From assembly GCA_003353845.1 (NCBI GenBank), contig PIVT01000009.1, positions 1 to 64,000 of the forward strand: a stretch of 64,000 nucleotides of DNA, written 5' to 3'. Made by a program: the position numbers and the translations under genes. The stretch comes from Pseudomonadota bacterium (GTDB lineage: Bacteria; Myxococcota_A; UBA9160; JADFDR01). Shown here one piece after another: positions 34,547-43,822 of this stretch (its first letter is position 1; the number at the start of each line of letters is the position of its first letter). The notes under the pieces are model-generated. The model saw only the letters and a program-made list of their open reading frames with translations. It did not search any database and was not told the DNA's origin.

Positions 34547-35185
34547 CTATGAAACAGACCATCCCTTCCACGAGACGATGTAGTCAACACACCTGAGATC
34601 GCAATCCACATTGGCGATCATAACTTTGCACTCCGTCTCTTCACGACGTAACACACCCATGAGAATTGCGGCAAACGACTGGAGGTACTCCTCGGAATAA
34701 AAGACATCCCCGTTCACGTTCGTCAATCGAATCTTCATCTCCGATTCACCCACGGCCTCCACCTGAACGCTGCAAACATCGCGACAGAGGAGATCCCAAC
34801 CCAATTGCAGTACAAAAAAGGTCTCCGTCAGAGTCACCCCTTTCGGGATCAACCTCTCCAAGAAAGCGGTGCCCAGAAATTTCTGTACACAGCAAGCCAC
34901 GGAGTCCAGCGCCTGCTCCGGCCCGAGAACATTCCAGATGGCTTCGAGCACTCTCTTGTTATCGACGACAGAAACCCACGATAGAGAATTTCCATCTTCT
35001 ATGATGCGCTCCACCTCACTGGGTATCTGCGCGTGCACATCCCGCTGCAAACCGAAGGAGTAACGATCCAGGTATTCCATTAAATGGTAGACAGCCGCCG
35101 CGCGAATCGCTGGCTCCCGGCGGGCAGGTTCGATGGAAAGTTCTCCGGTTCCTGCTTCAAGCGTCATATCCATACCCTCGTCCAT
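34547..35185 (-). CDS. hypothetical protein, weakly DUF2378-like
   Basis: A 212-residue cytosolic protein. The order of blocks (helical N-terminus, then SEMKIRLTNVNGDVFYSEEYLQS and a closing strand pair ending VDYIVSWKG) loosely resembles the Myxococcus-type DUF2378/TIGR02265 proteins or heme-NO-binding-like folds. I cannot confirm this. Six cysteines are spread through it. It is convergent with the PAS-domain gene, 13 bases away. Confidence 0.6.
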   Translation of the reverse strand: MDEGMDMTLEAGTGELSIEPARREPAIRAAAVYHLMEYLDRYSFGLQRDVHAQIPSEVERIIEDGNSLSWVSVVDNKRVLEAIWNVLGPEQALDSVACCVQKFLGTAFLERLIPKGVTLTETFFVLQLGWDLLCRDVCSVQVEAVGESEMKIRLTNVNGDVFYSEEYLQSFAAILMGVLRREETECKVMIANVDCDLRCVDYIVSWKGWSVS

Positions 35186-35434
35186 CCCCTCGCTAAAACC
35201 GCTGTTCCGCCCTCAGCCCGGCGCTTTGGGACCCGCAAAGGCCATCAGGCAACTCTCTATCGAAGTTCCTTTGCATGCTTATGTATAGGTTGGGATGCTT
35301 TCGTGAGGATGTGCGCAACATGAACTTTCATTAATTCAACGGAAAACAAGGGGAAAGCACTACGCGCTAGAAATAGGAGACCAAAGTGGTAATTTATTAA
35401 CCAGACAGAGCGGGCAAACGGGAGCGAAACAGAG

Positions 35435-36112
35435 ATGAAGATTCTGATCATCGAAGACGACCGGGTAGCATCGGATTATCTAGCCAAAGCCCTCAGTGAG
35501 AAGGGTCACGTGACGGACCAGGTTGCAGATGGCATGGAAGGCCTCATGCACGCTAATTCTGAGCCCTACGATGTCTTGATCATCGACCGCATGTTGCCCT
35601 CCCTCGACGGACTCTCCATCATTGAAACTCTTCGCAAGGCCGGCAAGGATACGCCCGTTATGATCGTCAGCGCCTTGGGCGACGTAAACGAACGAGTGCG
35701 TGGACTGCGCTCGGGCGGAGACGATTACCTGGTTAAACCCTACGCCTTTGCCGAACTATTGGCACGACTCGACATCATGGTCAATCGTCGCGGCATCCCC
35801 GGGACTGAAACGACGCTCACGGTGCTCGATTTGGAGATGGACCTACTCACGCGTGAAGTAAAACGCGCTGACCAAAAGATCGAACTCCAACCGCGCGAGT
35901 TTCTCTTATTGGAATATCTCATGCGTCATTCGGGACAAGTGGTCACGCGCACCATGCTTCTGGAATCGGTCTGGGATTATCATTTCGACCCCCAAACCAA
36001 TGTCATCGATGTACATATCAGCCGGCTGCGCAGCAAGGTCGACAAGGACTTCGAAAAGCCGCTGATACAAACCATACGCGGAGCGGGCTATAGTTTGCGC
36101 GAAGCAAGCTAG
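35435..36112 (+). CDS. OmpR-family response regulator
   Basis: A 225-residue regulator with the acidic pair IIEDD, phosphoacceptor Asp51 (VLIIDRMLPSLDG), the Lys101 motif DDYLVKPY, and a winged-helix output (ELQPREFLLLEYLMRHSGQVVTR... ending IRGAGYSL). It is followed 25 bases downstream by its histidine kinase. This is a standard two-component pair; the stimulus cannot be read from the sequence. Confidence 0.95.
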   Translation: MKILIIEDDRVASDYLAKALSEKGHVTDQVADGMEGLMHANSEPYDVLIIDRMLPSLDGLSIIETLRKAGKDTPVMIVSALGDVNERVRGLRSGGDDYLVKPYAFAELLARLDIMVNRRGIPGTETTLTVLDLEMDLLTREVKRADQKIELQPREFLLLEYLMRHSGQVVTRTMLLESVWDYHFDPQTNVIDVHISRLRSKVDKDFEKPLIQTIRGAGYSLREAS

Positions 36113-36137
36113 TCGTACACAGAGAGGGTACATCGAC

Positions 36138-37661
36138 TTGAACAGGCCGCACCAAGCGAGCAGATTCGACCTGCGAAGCATCTTGACCATCAGCACCCTT
36201 TCGCTCTTTAGTATCGGGCTCGTGTTGGGAGCCGTCTACTGGGTCGCCGTGGGTAAAGTGCGCGGTGAAATCGACTCGGTCCTCGATCGTGAAATTTCTG
36301 AGCTGCGCGAAAGTTATCAACAAGGGGGCCACGACCGGCTGGCTGAGGACTTGATGGTTCACCTTGGTAACGCCAGCAGCGACCGCGATTATTACCTGCT
36401 CGAGGGAGTTGCCAAGCTATTTAACAAAGCGGACAAAGAAGCCGCATCGCAAATGGCCCGAGAGATGAAGGACTTTGGCAAGCTGGTGACGAAAGAAGGC
36501 GAGGCGGTTGGCGAGGCGGTTGGCTTGCAGGCGGTCGAAGGCATTGAGCAAATTTCCGAGCTGATCACCAAAGGGAACATGGCCAAGTGGCCCGATGGAC
36601 TCGAAACAGACGACCGCGTCCACACCATTACGATCTCAGTCAGCGAACATGAAAATCACTCGCGCGAGCGTTTTCTGCGGGCTCACGCCATCGCCTTGCC
36701 CACCGGAGTGCGATTAATGGTCGCGCGCGATATCACCGGACTGATCTACGCCCGCAATCGCATGCGCAAAGCCCTCGCCGCCACCGGGGTGCTATCGCTG
36801 GCTTTGGCATTCAGTATGGGCTTCCTCCTCAACCGGAGTCTGCTCTCCCGGGTACGACGCATGAACCAAACCATTCTCCATGTGCTGGCCGGAAAGCCGG
36901 GAGAACGCGTACCGCAGTCCCTTCAGCAAGACGACTTCGAAGAGCTCATCGTTCACTTCAATGAAATGCTCGACGAGAAAGATCGCCTGGTGACGCAGAT
37001 TCGCGGGATCACCGACGACATCGCTCACGATCTGCGCACTCCCCTGGCCCGGATGCGTCGCTACATTGAATCCGCCCTCTCGCATTCCATGAACGAGGCG
37101 GAGCGAAACGAAGCCCTACAAAAAATGCTTGAAGAAACCGATTTCATTCTCGAAACCTTCAATGCCCTACTCTTCATTGCACAAGTCGAAAGTGGAACCC
37201 TACGTGACTCCATGGAAGAGCTCGTCTTATCCGAAATCGTAGAAGGCGCTGTCGAGCTCTACGAACCCGTAGCCGAAGAGACGGGCATCTCCTTCGTACT
37301 CGCCCTGGATCCCCAGGCCAGAATCATGGGCAGCCGGCATCTACTCGCGCAGGCCATCTCCAACTTGTTGGACAACGCCATCAAGTACTCTCCTGGAGCT
37401 GGAAAAATCGAAGTGGGAACCCATGCCACGCCTTCAAGCATCCTCCTGCGCATTCGCGATTTTGGCTTCGGCATTCCTGAAGCTGAACGCGAAAGAGTGT
37501 TACAGCGCTTCGTCCGCTTGGACGCTGCGCGACAATTGCCGGGTACGGGATTGGGACTCAGTTTCGTTTCCGCCGTAGCAAAACTGCACGGTGCCCAGCT
37601 CGTTCTGGACGATGCTCATCCGGGGTTGGAAATTACAATCCACTTCAGCAAAATCGATTAA
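36138..37661 (+). CDS. sensor histidine kinase
   Basis: A 507-residue membrane kinase. TM1 is at about 17-37, followed by a periplasmic domain of some 180 residues containing repeated VGEAVG-type stretches, TM2 at about 218-238, a HAMP linker, the H-box DIAHDLRTPLARM (His near 297) and an ATPase domain with the N-box NLLDNAIKYS and GTGLGLSFV. The start is TTG with a GAGAGGG site upstream. It partners the preceding OmpR-type regulator. Confidence 0.93.
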   Translation: MNRPHQASRFDLRSILTISTLSLFSIGLVLGAVYWVAVGKVRGEIDSVLDREISELRESYQQGGHDRLAEDLMVHLGNASSDRDYYLLEGVAKLFNKADKEAASQMAREMKDFGKLVTKEGEAVGEAVGLQAVEGIEQISELITKGNMAKWPDGLETDDRVHTITISVSEHENHSRERFLRAHAIALPTGVRLMVARDITGLIYARNRMRKALAATGVLSLALAFSMGFLLNRSLLSRVRRMNQTILHVLAGKPGERVPQSLQQDDFEELIVHFNEMLDEKDRLVTQIRGITDDIAHDLRTPLARMRRYIESALSHSMNEAERNEALQKMLEETDFILETFNALLFIAQVESGTLRDSMEELVLSEIVEGAVELYEPVAEETGISFVLALDPQARIMGSRHLLAQAISNLLDNAIKYSPGAGKIEVGTHATPSSILLRIRDFGFGIPEAERERVLQRFVRLDAARQLPGTGLGLSFVSAVAKLHGAQLVLDDAHPGLEITIHFSKID

Positions 37662-37697
37662 ATCAGACAGAGGCCGATAAAAAGTCGACAAAAAAAG

Positions 37698-37732
37698 CCG
37701 CCCTCTCGGAGCTACTTGCTTCGAGAGGGCGG
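37698..37732 (-). terminator. intrinsic terminator for the minus-strand small gene
   Basis: CCGCCCTCTCG (37698-37708) pairs with CGAGAGGGCGG (37722-37732), an 11 bp perfect stem. On the minus strand it is followed by seven T residues (the A-run at 37690-37696), making a strong intrinsic terminator for the gene at 37820-38020. Confidence 0.75.
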
Positions 37733-37733
37733 T

Positions 37734-37784
37734 GCTTGCTCTGGCTATCGAACCCCATATAACCTCCAGAGCAAGCCTTTGTTT
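37734..37784 (+). terminator. intrinsic terminator for the histidine-kinase operon
   Basis: GCTTGCTCTGG (37734-37744) pairs with CCAGAGCAAGC (37766-37776), an 11 bp perfect stem, followed on the plus strand by CTTTGTTTT. It begins one base after the other terminator ends, so two opposed terminators stand end to end in the gap between convergent genes. Confidence 0.7.
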
Positions 37785-37819
37785 TAGGGACACTTGGTTA
37801 TACGGGGCCAGGGTCGAAT

Positions 37820-38020
37820 TCAGTGGATTTGTTCAGGTTCGTAGCGCGTCAACACGCGAAAAAGTTCACCCAGACCGGCTTTACTTCCCTTGAAGTTTCC
37901 TTCGCCACGATCAAAGTAGATCAGCCCCAACCCCATGAGTTCCGCGATCTCACACACCTGATTCGGAGTGAGGGAAATGCGCTGATCCCTCTCCAGTTCA
38001 TATAGATCTTCCGGTGTCAT
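37820..38020 (-). CDS. small acidic hypothetical protein
   Basis: A 66-residue soluble protein (MTPEDLYELERDQR..., with IAELMGLGLIYFDRGEGNFKG in the middle). The start has an excellent AGGAGG site six bases upstream, and the gene has its own intrinsic terminator, so expression is likely. No family was recognised. The helix and short hydrophobic strand suggest a small adaptor or regulator. Confidence 0.72.
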   Translation of the reverse strand: MTPEDLYELERDQRISLTPNQVCEIAELMGLGLIYFDRGEGNFKGSKAGLGELFRVLTRYEPEQIH

Positions 38021-38289
38021 AGGCGCCTCCTGGGGTCAAAACGGTTGGAGAAAGCTCTGTATCGGATTGTTGAGACCTATAATCGCAGAGCTGCCCTTAC
38101 GAGGGTTTTTCCGAAAGATGAAGATTTGTTCATGCTCGGCACGCCCTCGCGCTGAGAGAATCGCTGAAGGTTCACCTCAGGGCTGAAAACTGGAGAAGAC
38201 GAGCGTCGTCACGAACAGGCAGTTGTGACTGAAGAGATCTCGAAGCCAACCGATCTGGTTCGAGACAAAAACATCGCTGGAGGGTGTGC

Positions 38290-39411
38290 TTAAAGCATGC
38301 GTCCGAGTTTTCTCAAATGCAGGGACTGGGTACCGAAGCGAAGCTCAAAAGCCTTGGCCATTCGGTAGTAGAAATGGAGATCAAAATCCATGGTGATGCC
38401 GACCCCTGCGTGAAGATGTTGCGCGCTGAAAGCGATCCGCTGACAGGCCTTACTTGCAAAATACTTGGCCACGGAGACCTCCCGGTCTGCTTCCATTCCC
38501 TCGCCCAGGCACCAGATGGCCTTATACGCCGCCAGTCGCGCTCCGTTCGCGTCAATGTACATGTCGGCTGCCCGATGCTGAGCCGCTTGAAAACTCCCGA
38601 TGGGCCGACCAAACTGATGACGCACCTTGAGGTACTCTGCCGTCATCTCCAACTCTTTCTGCGCGCCTCCCACCATGGACGCACATTGCAAAGCCGTCGC
38701 GGTCTTCTGAAGCCTCTCGATCAACTCATGGGCCTCGCCCTCTTCGCCCAACACAGACTCCACAGGAACGCTGACCGCGTCGAATTCAATGTCATACTGT
38801 TTCCCGGTCATGCTCTTCATGGGGGAACATTGAATACCACTCGTCTCACGATCCACGAGGAAGAGCGTGAGCCCGTTTTTGTCACCCGGGTTTCCGCTCG
38901 TTCTCGCGGCCACGATAAGCTGATCTGCCACCGTTGCGTAGTGAACGAAGCGCTTCACGCCGCTGAGAACATACGCATCGCCCTTTCGTTCCGCTCGAGC
39001 GGCGATCCTGCTGGGATCGTAATTGACCTCCGGCTCTTCGATGGCCAGCGCCAACACGAGTTCCCCAGCCGCAATGCGAGGAAGATAAGTCTGCTTCTGC
39101 TCCTCGTTGCCTGCCTCCAAGAAACCGAAGGTCGCCGTAACGGTCTCAAGGAATGGGCTCGGCATGGCGGCACGCCCCATCTCTTCGAAGAGAACAGCCA
39201 GTTCCATCAGGCTGCTCTCCAAGCCATCGTAATCTGAAGGCACGACCACGGCCATCCAACCCAACTCCGCCATCCCCTGCCAGAGTTCGGAGGAAAAACC
39301 CGTTTCGCTCGCCTCGAGTTCTCTGATCACCGACTTGTCACAGTGGGCCTCAAAAAACTGACGCGCTGATCGTTTAAAAAGTTCTTGTCCATCGTCGAAC
39401 GAAAAATCCAT
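38290..39411 (-). CDS. acyl-CoA dehydrogenase, short subunit-like
   Basis: A 373-residue acyl-CoA dehydrogenase family protein: N-terminal MDFSFDDGQELFKRSAR, flavin-facing stretches AIEEPEVNYDP and VKRFVHYATVAD, and the dimer/FAD block KVRHQFGRPIGSFQAAQHRAAD. It is immediately downstream of a second, longer dehydrogenase gene (49-base gap). Paired genes of this type form heterotetramers in steroid side-chain oxidation (FadE-type alpha2beta2). The usual catalytic Glu was not located with confidence; it may be in the partner. Confidence 0.9.
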   Translation of the reverse strand: MDFSFDDGQELFKRSARQFFEAHCDKSVIRELEASETGFSSELWQGMAELGWMAVVVPSDYDGLESSLMELAVLFEEMGRAAMPSPFLETVTATFGFLEAGNEEQKQTYLPRIAAGELVLALAIEEPEVNYDPSRIAARAERKGDAYVLSGVKRFVHYATVADQLIVAARTSGNPGDKNGLTLFLVDRETSGIQCSPMKSMTGKQYDIEFDAVSVPVESVLGEEGEAHELIERLQKTATALQCASMVGGAQKELEMTAEYLKVRHQFGRPIGSFQAAQHRAADMYIDANGARLAAYKAIWCLGEGMEADREVSVAKYFASKACQRIAFSAQHLHAGVGITMDFDLHFYYRMAKAFELRFGTQSLHLRKLGRML

Positions 39412-39460
39412 TTCCCTTACCCTTCCTTTGATTGCCTTCTCTCAATGAGCACTCAATGCC

Positions 39461-40678
39461 TTAGCGGGATTTCGGCAAGCCCAATCCCACCATGCCAATG
39501 ATGTCCCGCTGAATCTCATTGGTTCCCCCACCAAAGGTGAAGAACAGGTCGTCGCGATAGTAATGTTCTACCCGTCCGCCATCCGGGGCCAGTTCGTCAC
39601 CGCGCTGCAACTGCCCGTACAGTCCCATGATCTCCAGCAAGACGCTGTTGATGCGGATCATCAACTCGGTTCCAAACACCTTCACGGCCGAGGACTCAGC
39701 CCACACCATCTTGCCCTTACTCATGTGGTCCACCACCTGGTAATTGAGAAGTTTGAGCACATCGGTTTCCGCCAACAGTTCCGCCAGCCTCTCGCGGACG
39801 CCGGGGTGATCGATCACGAGGCTCCCATCAATGGTCGTCTTCTTTGCCCAGTCAATGGCTCCTTGAATGCGAGAGGTCATGGGTGTCGTTGGCACCAGTG
39901 CAGCCCGCTCGTGCTCAAGTTGTGCGGTGATCAACTGCCAGCCTTTGTTCTCCTCTCCAACAAGACAGCTCTGGGGAACCCTCACATCCTTCAGGTAGAC
40001 CGCATTTACGCGATGACCACCCATGGTGTAGATAGGATCGATGGAGATACCAGGCGTGTCGATGTCGACAAAGAGAAGCGAGATCCCCTTGTGCTTTTTC
40101 GAATGATCCGGATCGGTTCTCACCGCAAGCCAGAGCCGATCTGCCAGGTGCGCGATACTGGTGAAAACTTTATTCCCGTTGATGATGTAGTCATCGCCAT
40201 CTTTGACCGCTGTTGTTTTCAAGGAGGCCAGATCCGTCCCTGCGTCTGGTTCCGTGTAACCGATGGCCACCTCGAGATCGCCTTTCAAGATCCTTGGCAG
40301 GAACTCATTTTTGTGTGCCTCCGAACCGAACTTCATCAGTGTCGGTCCGACGGAATGAAGCGTCAGAACGGGAAAGGGAGCACGTCTGGCCCAGATGGTT
40401 TCATAGAAAATCTGCTGTTCAATCAGGGAGCGCCCTTGTCCGCCATACTCCGTTGGCCAGCCAATTCCCAGCCAACCGTCCTCACCCATCTTACGAATGA
40501 AAGCCTTGGACAAGGGCCCGCCATACTCACCCCTGCCGAAGACACCTGGATCCGTGTCCTTGTTCATATTCATAAAGGTGTCCGACTCGGCTTTAAGCTC
40601 AGGGGTCAAGTGTTCGTCCAGGTACTCATTAAATTCTCGTCCGAACTGTTCTTGCTCAGGTGTGAGTGCAAAATCCAT
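39461..40678 (-). CDS. acyl-CoA dehydrogenase, long subunit-like
   Basis: A 405-residue acyl-CoA dehydrogenase. Recognisable blocks are GWPTEYGGQGRSLIEQ, AIGYTEPDAGTDLASLKTTA, the stretch QLITAQLEHERAAL with a candidate catalytic Glu, and the end FTFGGGTNEIQRDIIGMVGLG. The longer length and EHERA motif resemble FadE26-like subunits. The downstream gene encodes a second dehydrogenase, and a MerR-TetR fusion regulator precedes it on the same strand. Together they form a likely operon, with ETF genes divergent. Confidence 0.92.
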   Translation of the reverse strand: MDFALTPEQEQFGREFNEYLDEHLTPELKAESDTFMNMNKDTDPGVFGRGEYGGPLSKAFIRKMGEDGWLGIGWPTEYGGQGRSLIEQQIFYETIWARRAPFPVLTLHSVGPTLMKFGSEAHKNEFLPRILKGDLEVAIGYTEPDAGTDLASLKTTAVKDGDDYIINGNKVFTSIAHLADRLWLAVRTDPDHSKKHKGISLLFVDIDTPGISIDPIYTMGGHRVNAVYLKDVRVPQSCLVGEENKGWQLITAQLEHERAALVPTTPMTSRIQGAIDWAKKTTIDGSLVIDHPGVRERLAELLAETDVLKLLNYQVVDHMSKGKMVWAESSAVKVFGTELMIRINSVLLEIMGLYGQLQRGDELAPDGGRVEHYYRDDLFFTFGGGTNEIQRDIIGMVGLGLPKSR

Positions 40679-40712
40679 TCTTATTTCTCCGTGCTACTGA
40701 GGGTTGGCGACA

Positions 40713-41552
40713 TCATCTCTTGAGAATCCCATAGAGCATGATGTCCTTCGCATCGTCGTATAACTCTTCCAATGTCTTGTCTGGCTGTTCCTTTGATAAA
40801 TAGCCGTGGTAGTCCTGCAATCCGAGAAGCATGATGGTCATGAGCGTCGAGTTGAACTCTCGAAAAAAATCGTGTCGGACGCCTTTTTCCAATCCTCTTT
40901 TCAAAAGGTCGATCTTCAAGTGAAGGGCTTCGTCCAAGCTCTCGGCAAACTCCTCCGGATCGTTCATCGCCGCCGTGCGAAGCACCCGAACCATATCAAC
41001 CCATAGGGGGTTCACATCGAAGTAGGCCCGCGCACGCTTGTCGATGACACTGAGTATGTCCGCTTCATCTTTGACGTCAGCGAGTTCGTCGGCCTCACCT
41101 TTCTGCATCTCACCAAAGATGATGGGTCGGATGCACGCGAGAAGCAGTTCCTTCTTGTTCTTGAAGTTGCTGTAGAAGGTGCTGCGGCCGATCTGAGCGG
41201 CCCCCACAATATCTGCAATCGTTGTCTTTTCAAAACCCTTCTCTCTGAACACAGCGATGGCCGAGCTGATGATTTCATCCCTGACCCCTGCCCCGCTCTC
41301 TGCCATGTCGCTTTCGTCGATGAGGCCAATAATCTCTTTAACCTTGCCAAGCGAAACGTTCCCTTCCGCTTGGATCTTCTTGATCAACTTTAGCCGGTTC
41401 AGGTGTCTGGCGTCGTAATAGGCCCGCGTGCCCCGCGTCTTCTTGGGACGTGCCATGAGATTCTCGCGGATATAAAACTTGATCGTGGACAAGGGAGTCT
41501 CAGAGAGGCTCGCGAGTTCTGAAACCGTCATATTACCGCTCGTTGTTTCCAC
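40713..41552 (-). CDS. MerR-TetR fusion transcriptional regulator
   Basis: A 279-residue regulator with two DNA-binding modules. Residues 8-80 are MerR-like: VSELASLSETPLSTIKFYIRENLM, RAYYDARHLNRLKLIKKIQ and a Gly-Lys helix. Residues 90-140 are a TetR helix-turn-helix (AIAVFREKGFEKTTIADIVG, then GRSTFYSNFKNKKELL), followed by a TetR ligand half. Such fusions are unusual and could read two half-sites or integrate two signals. It lies upstream of the acyl-CoA dehydrogenase genes, divergent from the ETF genes, and probably regulates both. Confidence 0.85.
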   Translation of the reverse strand: METTSGNMTVSELASLSETPLSTIKFYIRENLMARPKKTRGTRAYYDARHLNRLKLIKKIQAEGNVSLGKVKEIIGLIDESDMAESGAGVRDEIISSAIAVFREKGFEKTTIADIVGAAQIGRSTFYSNFKNKKELLLACIRPIIFGEMQKGEADELADVKDEADILSVIDKRARAYFDVNPLWVDMVRVLRTAAMNDPEEFAESLDEALHLKIDLLKRGLEKGVRHDFFREFNSTLMTIMLLGLQDYHGYLSKEQPDKTLEELYDDAKDIMLYGILKR

Positions 41553-41940
41553 TCAGCGTTCCTCTATCGATTATCTATGCGAGATGCGACTCTAACAGAA
41601 CTATCCATTATGCTACTTTTCACTATCTGATATTATAATCTACTACGAAATCCCGAGAGGTCTTCCAGAGAGCAGCCCGCAGAACATGGACAAAAAGCAG
41701 GCCAGTGTCAATATTTCATACTGTATTTTTAGCATATATCGATGTGCATCCCTATGGAGTCCCTTGACACCGAAATCGCCCTTGGCTACGTATCCGTTGG
41801 ATTTCCCAGTCCAAAAAGCAAGACTCTTCAGTCCGCAGAGTCCGGTTTGCCGGAAACACGGCTCAGTTGACGCATTGACCGGGAAGAATCATCATGCGTC
41901 TTCCAACGAGTCACAGCCCACCCGTGCGAAGTGAGGTGCG
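41553..41940. promoter_or_regulatory. divergent promoter region between MerR-TetR regulator and etfB
   Basis: A 388-base gap between divergent genes, with no convincing gene on either strand. TATAAT is present at 41634-41639 on the plus strand, but its -35 region is weak. The segment up to about 41720 is AT-rich compared with the flanking genes. The operators of the fusion regulator probably lie here, although no clear palindrome was seen. Confidence 0.45.
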
Positions 41941-42753
41941 ATGAACATCATTGTCTGTATCAAGCAGGTCACGGACCCCGACATCCCGGCGTCCGACTAC
42001 GCAGTAGACACAGCGGCCAAGCGAATCAACCTGCCCGACGACGCGCCTCTCGTCATCAATCCATACGATGAGAATGCCCTGGAGGCCGCGCTTCAACTCA
42101 AGGATCAAACGGGTGGAAAAATCACCGTCGTCAGTCTGGCGACTCGCCCTGCCAAAAGAGTGCTGCGTGACCTCAAGCAGGCACTGGCCATGGGCGCCGA
42201 TGAAGCCATCTTACTCGAAGATCCGGCCTTCGAAGGCGGCGACAGCCACTCGACGGCTTACGCCCTCGCCAAGGCCATCCAGAAGCTCGGTGAGTTCGAT
42301 CTCGTGCTCTGCGGATTGCAGGCGGCGGACTGGGATGCCGGTCAAGTGGGTTTGGGAATCGCGGAAAACCTCGGCCTGCCCTCCGCCACTTACGTGACCC
42401 ATATTGAAGCAGGCGACGGCCATGTGCGAATGATTCGCATGATTGAAAACGGGCATGAAGTCCTCGAACTTCCCACTCCCTGTGTTCTAAGTATTGCCAA
42501 CGACAAGAACCTGGCACCGCGGATCGCACGACTGGCCGGCATCATCAAGGCAAAGAAGCGGGAGCTACCCGTCTGGTCAGCAGCAGCGCTGGAAGCCGAT
42601 CCCTCGCGGATCGGTACCGCCGGCGCCAGGACGACGCTCCACAAGCTTGCTCTCCCAGACATCACAGGGTCCTGTGAATTCATAAAGGGCGAAAGCCCTG
42701 CCGAGTCTGCCGCCCTACTCGTGGATCGTCTGCACACTGAAAAGATCATCTGA
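41941..42753 (+). CDS. etfB: electron transfer flavoprotein beta subunit
   Basis: A 270-residue ETF beta subunit. It starts MNIIVCIKQVTDPD, has the AMP-binding core ALAMGADEAILLED and CGLQAADWDAGQVGLGIAENLGL, and ends with the recognition-loop area. ETF accepts electrons from acyl-CoA dehydrogenases and passes them to the quinone pool. GAGGTG precedes the ATG. It lies 8 bases before etfA and is divergent from the dehydrogenase operon. Confidence 0.95.
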   Translation: MNIIVCIKQVTDPDIPASDYAVDTAAKRINLPDDAPLVINPYDENALEAALQLKDQTGGKITVVSLATRPAKRVLRDLKQALAMGADEAILLEDPAFEGGDSHSTAYALAKAIQKLGEFDLVLCGLQAADWDAGQVGLGIAENLGLPSATYVTHIEAGDGHVRMIRMIENGHEVLELPTPCVLSIANDKNLAPRIARLAGIIKAKKRELPVWSAAALEADPSRIGTAGARTTLHKLALPDITGSCEFIKGESPAESAALLVDRLHTEKII

Positions 42754-42761
42754 GAAAGAGG

Positions 42762-43793
42762 ATGCCAATGATGGACAATAAGGCAGACCCCAAAGGCATA
42801 TTGGCCGTCGGAGAGATTACTGCGGGAACGCTTTCCCCCATTAGCTTGGAACTGCTCGGCATGGGCCAAAAGCTCGCGCAAGCTCGTGGAGAGGAACTGT
42901 CCGTCGTGCTCATCGACAGGCAAGCCGAAAACTGCGCGCAGGAAGCCATCGCCCACGGCGCCGACCGCGTCTACCTGATCACCGATGCACCGGCCGACCA
43001 ATACGAAGGTGCTTCTTGCACTGCGATACTAGAAAACCTATGCACGCAGACAATCAAGCCCGCAGTCGTGCTTTTTGGACAAACCGTCACGGGGAGAGAC
43101 CTGGCCCCCCGTCTCGCGTTCCGTTTGAAAGCCGGCCTCGTCACCGATTGTCTCCATCTCGATATTGACCCGGATTCAAGGAACCTGATCGCAACCAAAC
43201 CCGTCTCCGGCGGCAACGTCCTGGCCACGTACTCCCTACAGGAGGGGGTCCCGCAAATGGCCTCCCTTCGGCACCGCGCCTTCGATGCGCCGGAACCCGA
43301 CGCCCATCGTCAAGGGGAAGTCCTGCCCTTGCCTGCGGGCGTCGATGCCTCCGCTGTCCAAGCCAAGCTCATGGAAAAAGTTCTCGAAGAAACATCCGAG
43401 GGCCCGACTCTCGAAACGGCAGAGATCGTCGTCTCCGGTGGCCGCGGGCTCGATGATCTTGAGGAATTCGACAAGTACATCACCAAGGGACTGGCCGAGG
43501 TGCTGGGAGCTGCGGTCGGTGCTACGCGGGGTGCCGTCGATGGTGGGCTTCAACCCGAGCAACACCAGATCGGACTGACCGGAAAAATTGTCGGTCCGAA
43601 GCTCTACATTGCCGTTGGTGTTTCAGGCGCCATACAGCATATGGCGGGCTGCTCCGGAGCCAAGAACATCGTGGCCATCAACATCGATGAGAATGCCCAG
43701 ATCTTTCGCTTCGCCAAGTTCGGCATCGTAGGCAGCTACAAGGAAGTCTTGCCCACGCTGATCGAGAAACTGAAAGAACTGGAACTTTCCTAA
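42762..43793 (+). CDS. etfA: electron transfer flavoprotein alpha subunit
   Basis: A 343-residue ETF alpha subunit with the FAD-binding C-terminal domain. Motifs are VVSGGRGLDDLEEF, GAAVGATRGAVDGG, QIGLTGKIVGPKLYIAVGVS, and GAIQHMAGCSGAKNIVAIN. It forms the FAD/AMP heterodimer with the product of the preceding gene. It starts 8 bases after etfB, so the two are co-transcribed. Confidence 0.95.
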   Translation: MPMMDNKADPKGILAVGEITAGTLSPISLELLGMGQKLAQARGEELSVVLIDRQAENCAQEAIAHGADRVYLITDAPADQYEGASCTAILENLCTQTIKPAVVLFGQTVTGRDLAPRLAFRLKAGLVTDCLHLDIDPDSRNLIATKPVSGGNVLATYSLQEGVPQMASLRHRAFDAPEPDAHRQGEVLPLPAGVDASAVQAKLMEKVLEETSEGPTLETAEIVVSGGRGLDDLEEFDKYITKGLAEVLGAAVGATRGAVDGGLQPEQHQIGLTGKIVGPKLYIAVGVSGAIQHMAGCSGAKNIVAINIDENAQIFRFAKFGIVGSYKEVLPTLIEKLKELELS

Positions 43794-43822
43794 GGAAAAC
43801 TTCTCAATAGGCGGAGTCGCCC

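Noticed and set aside
39563-40723. Plus-strand frame of 386 codons
   Set aside because: It lies fully opposite the acyl-CoA dehydrogenase gene and shows Cys/His/Arg-rich shadow composition.
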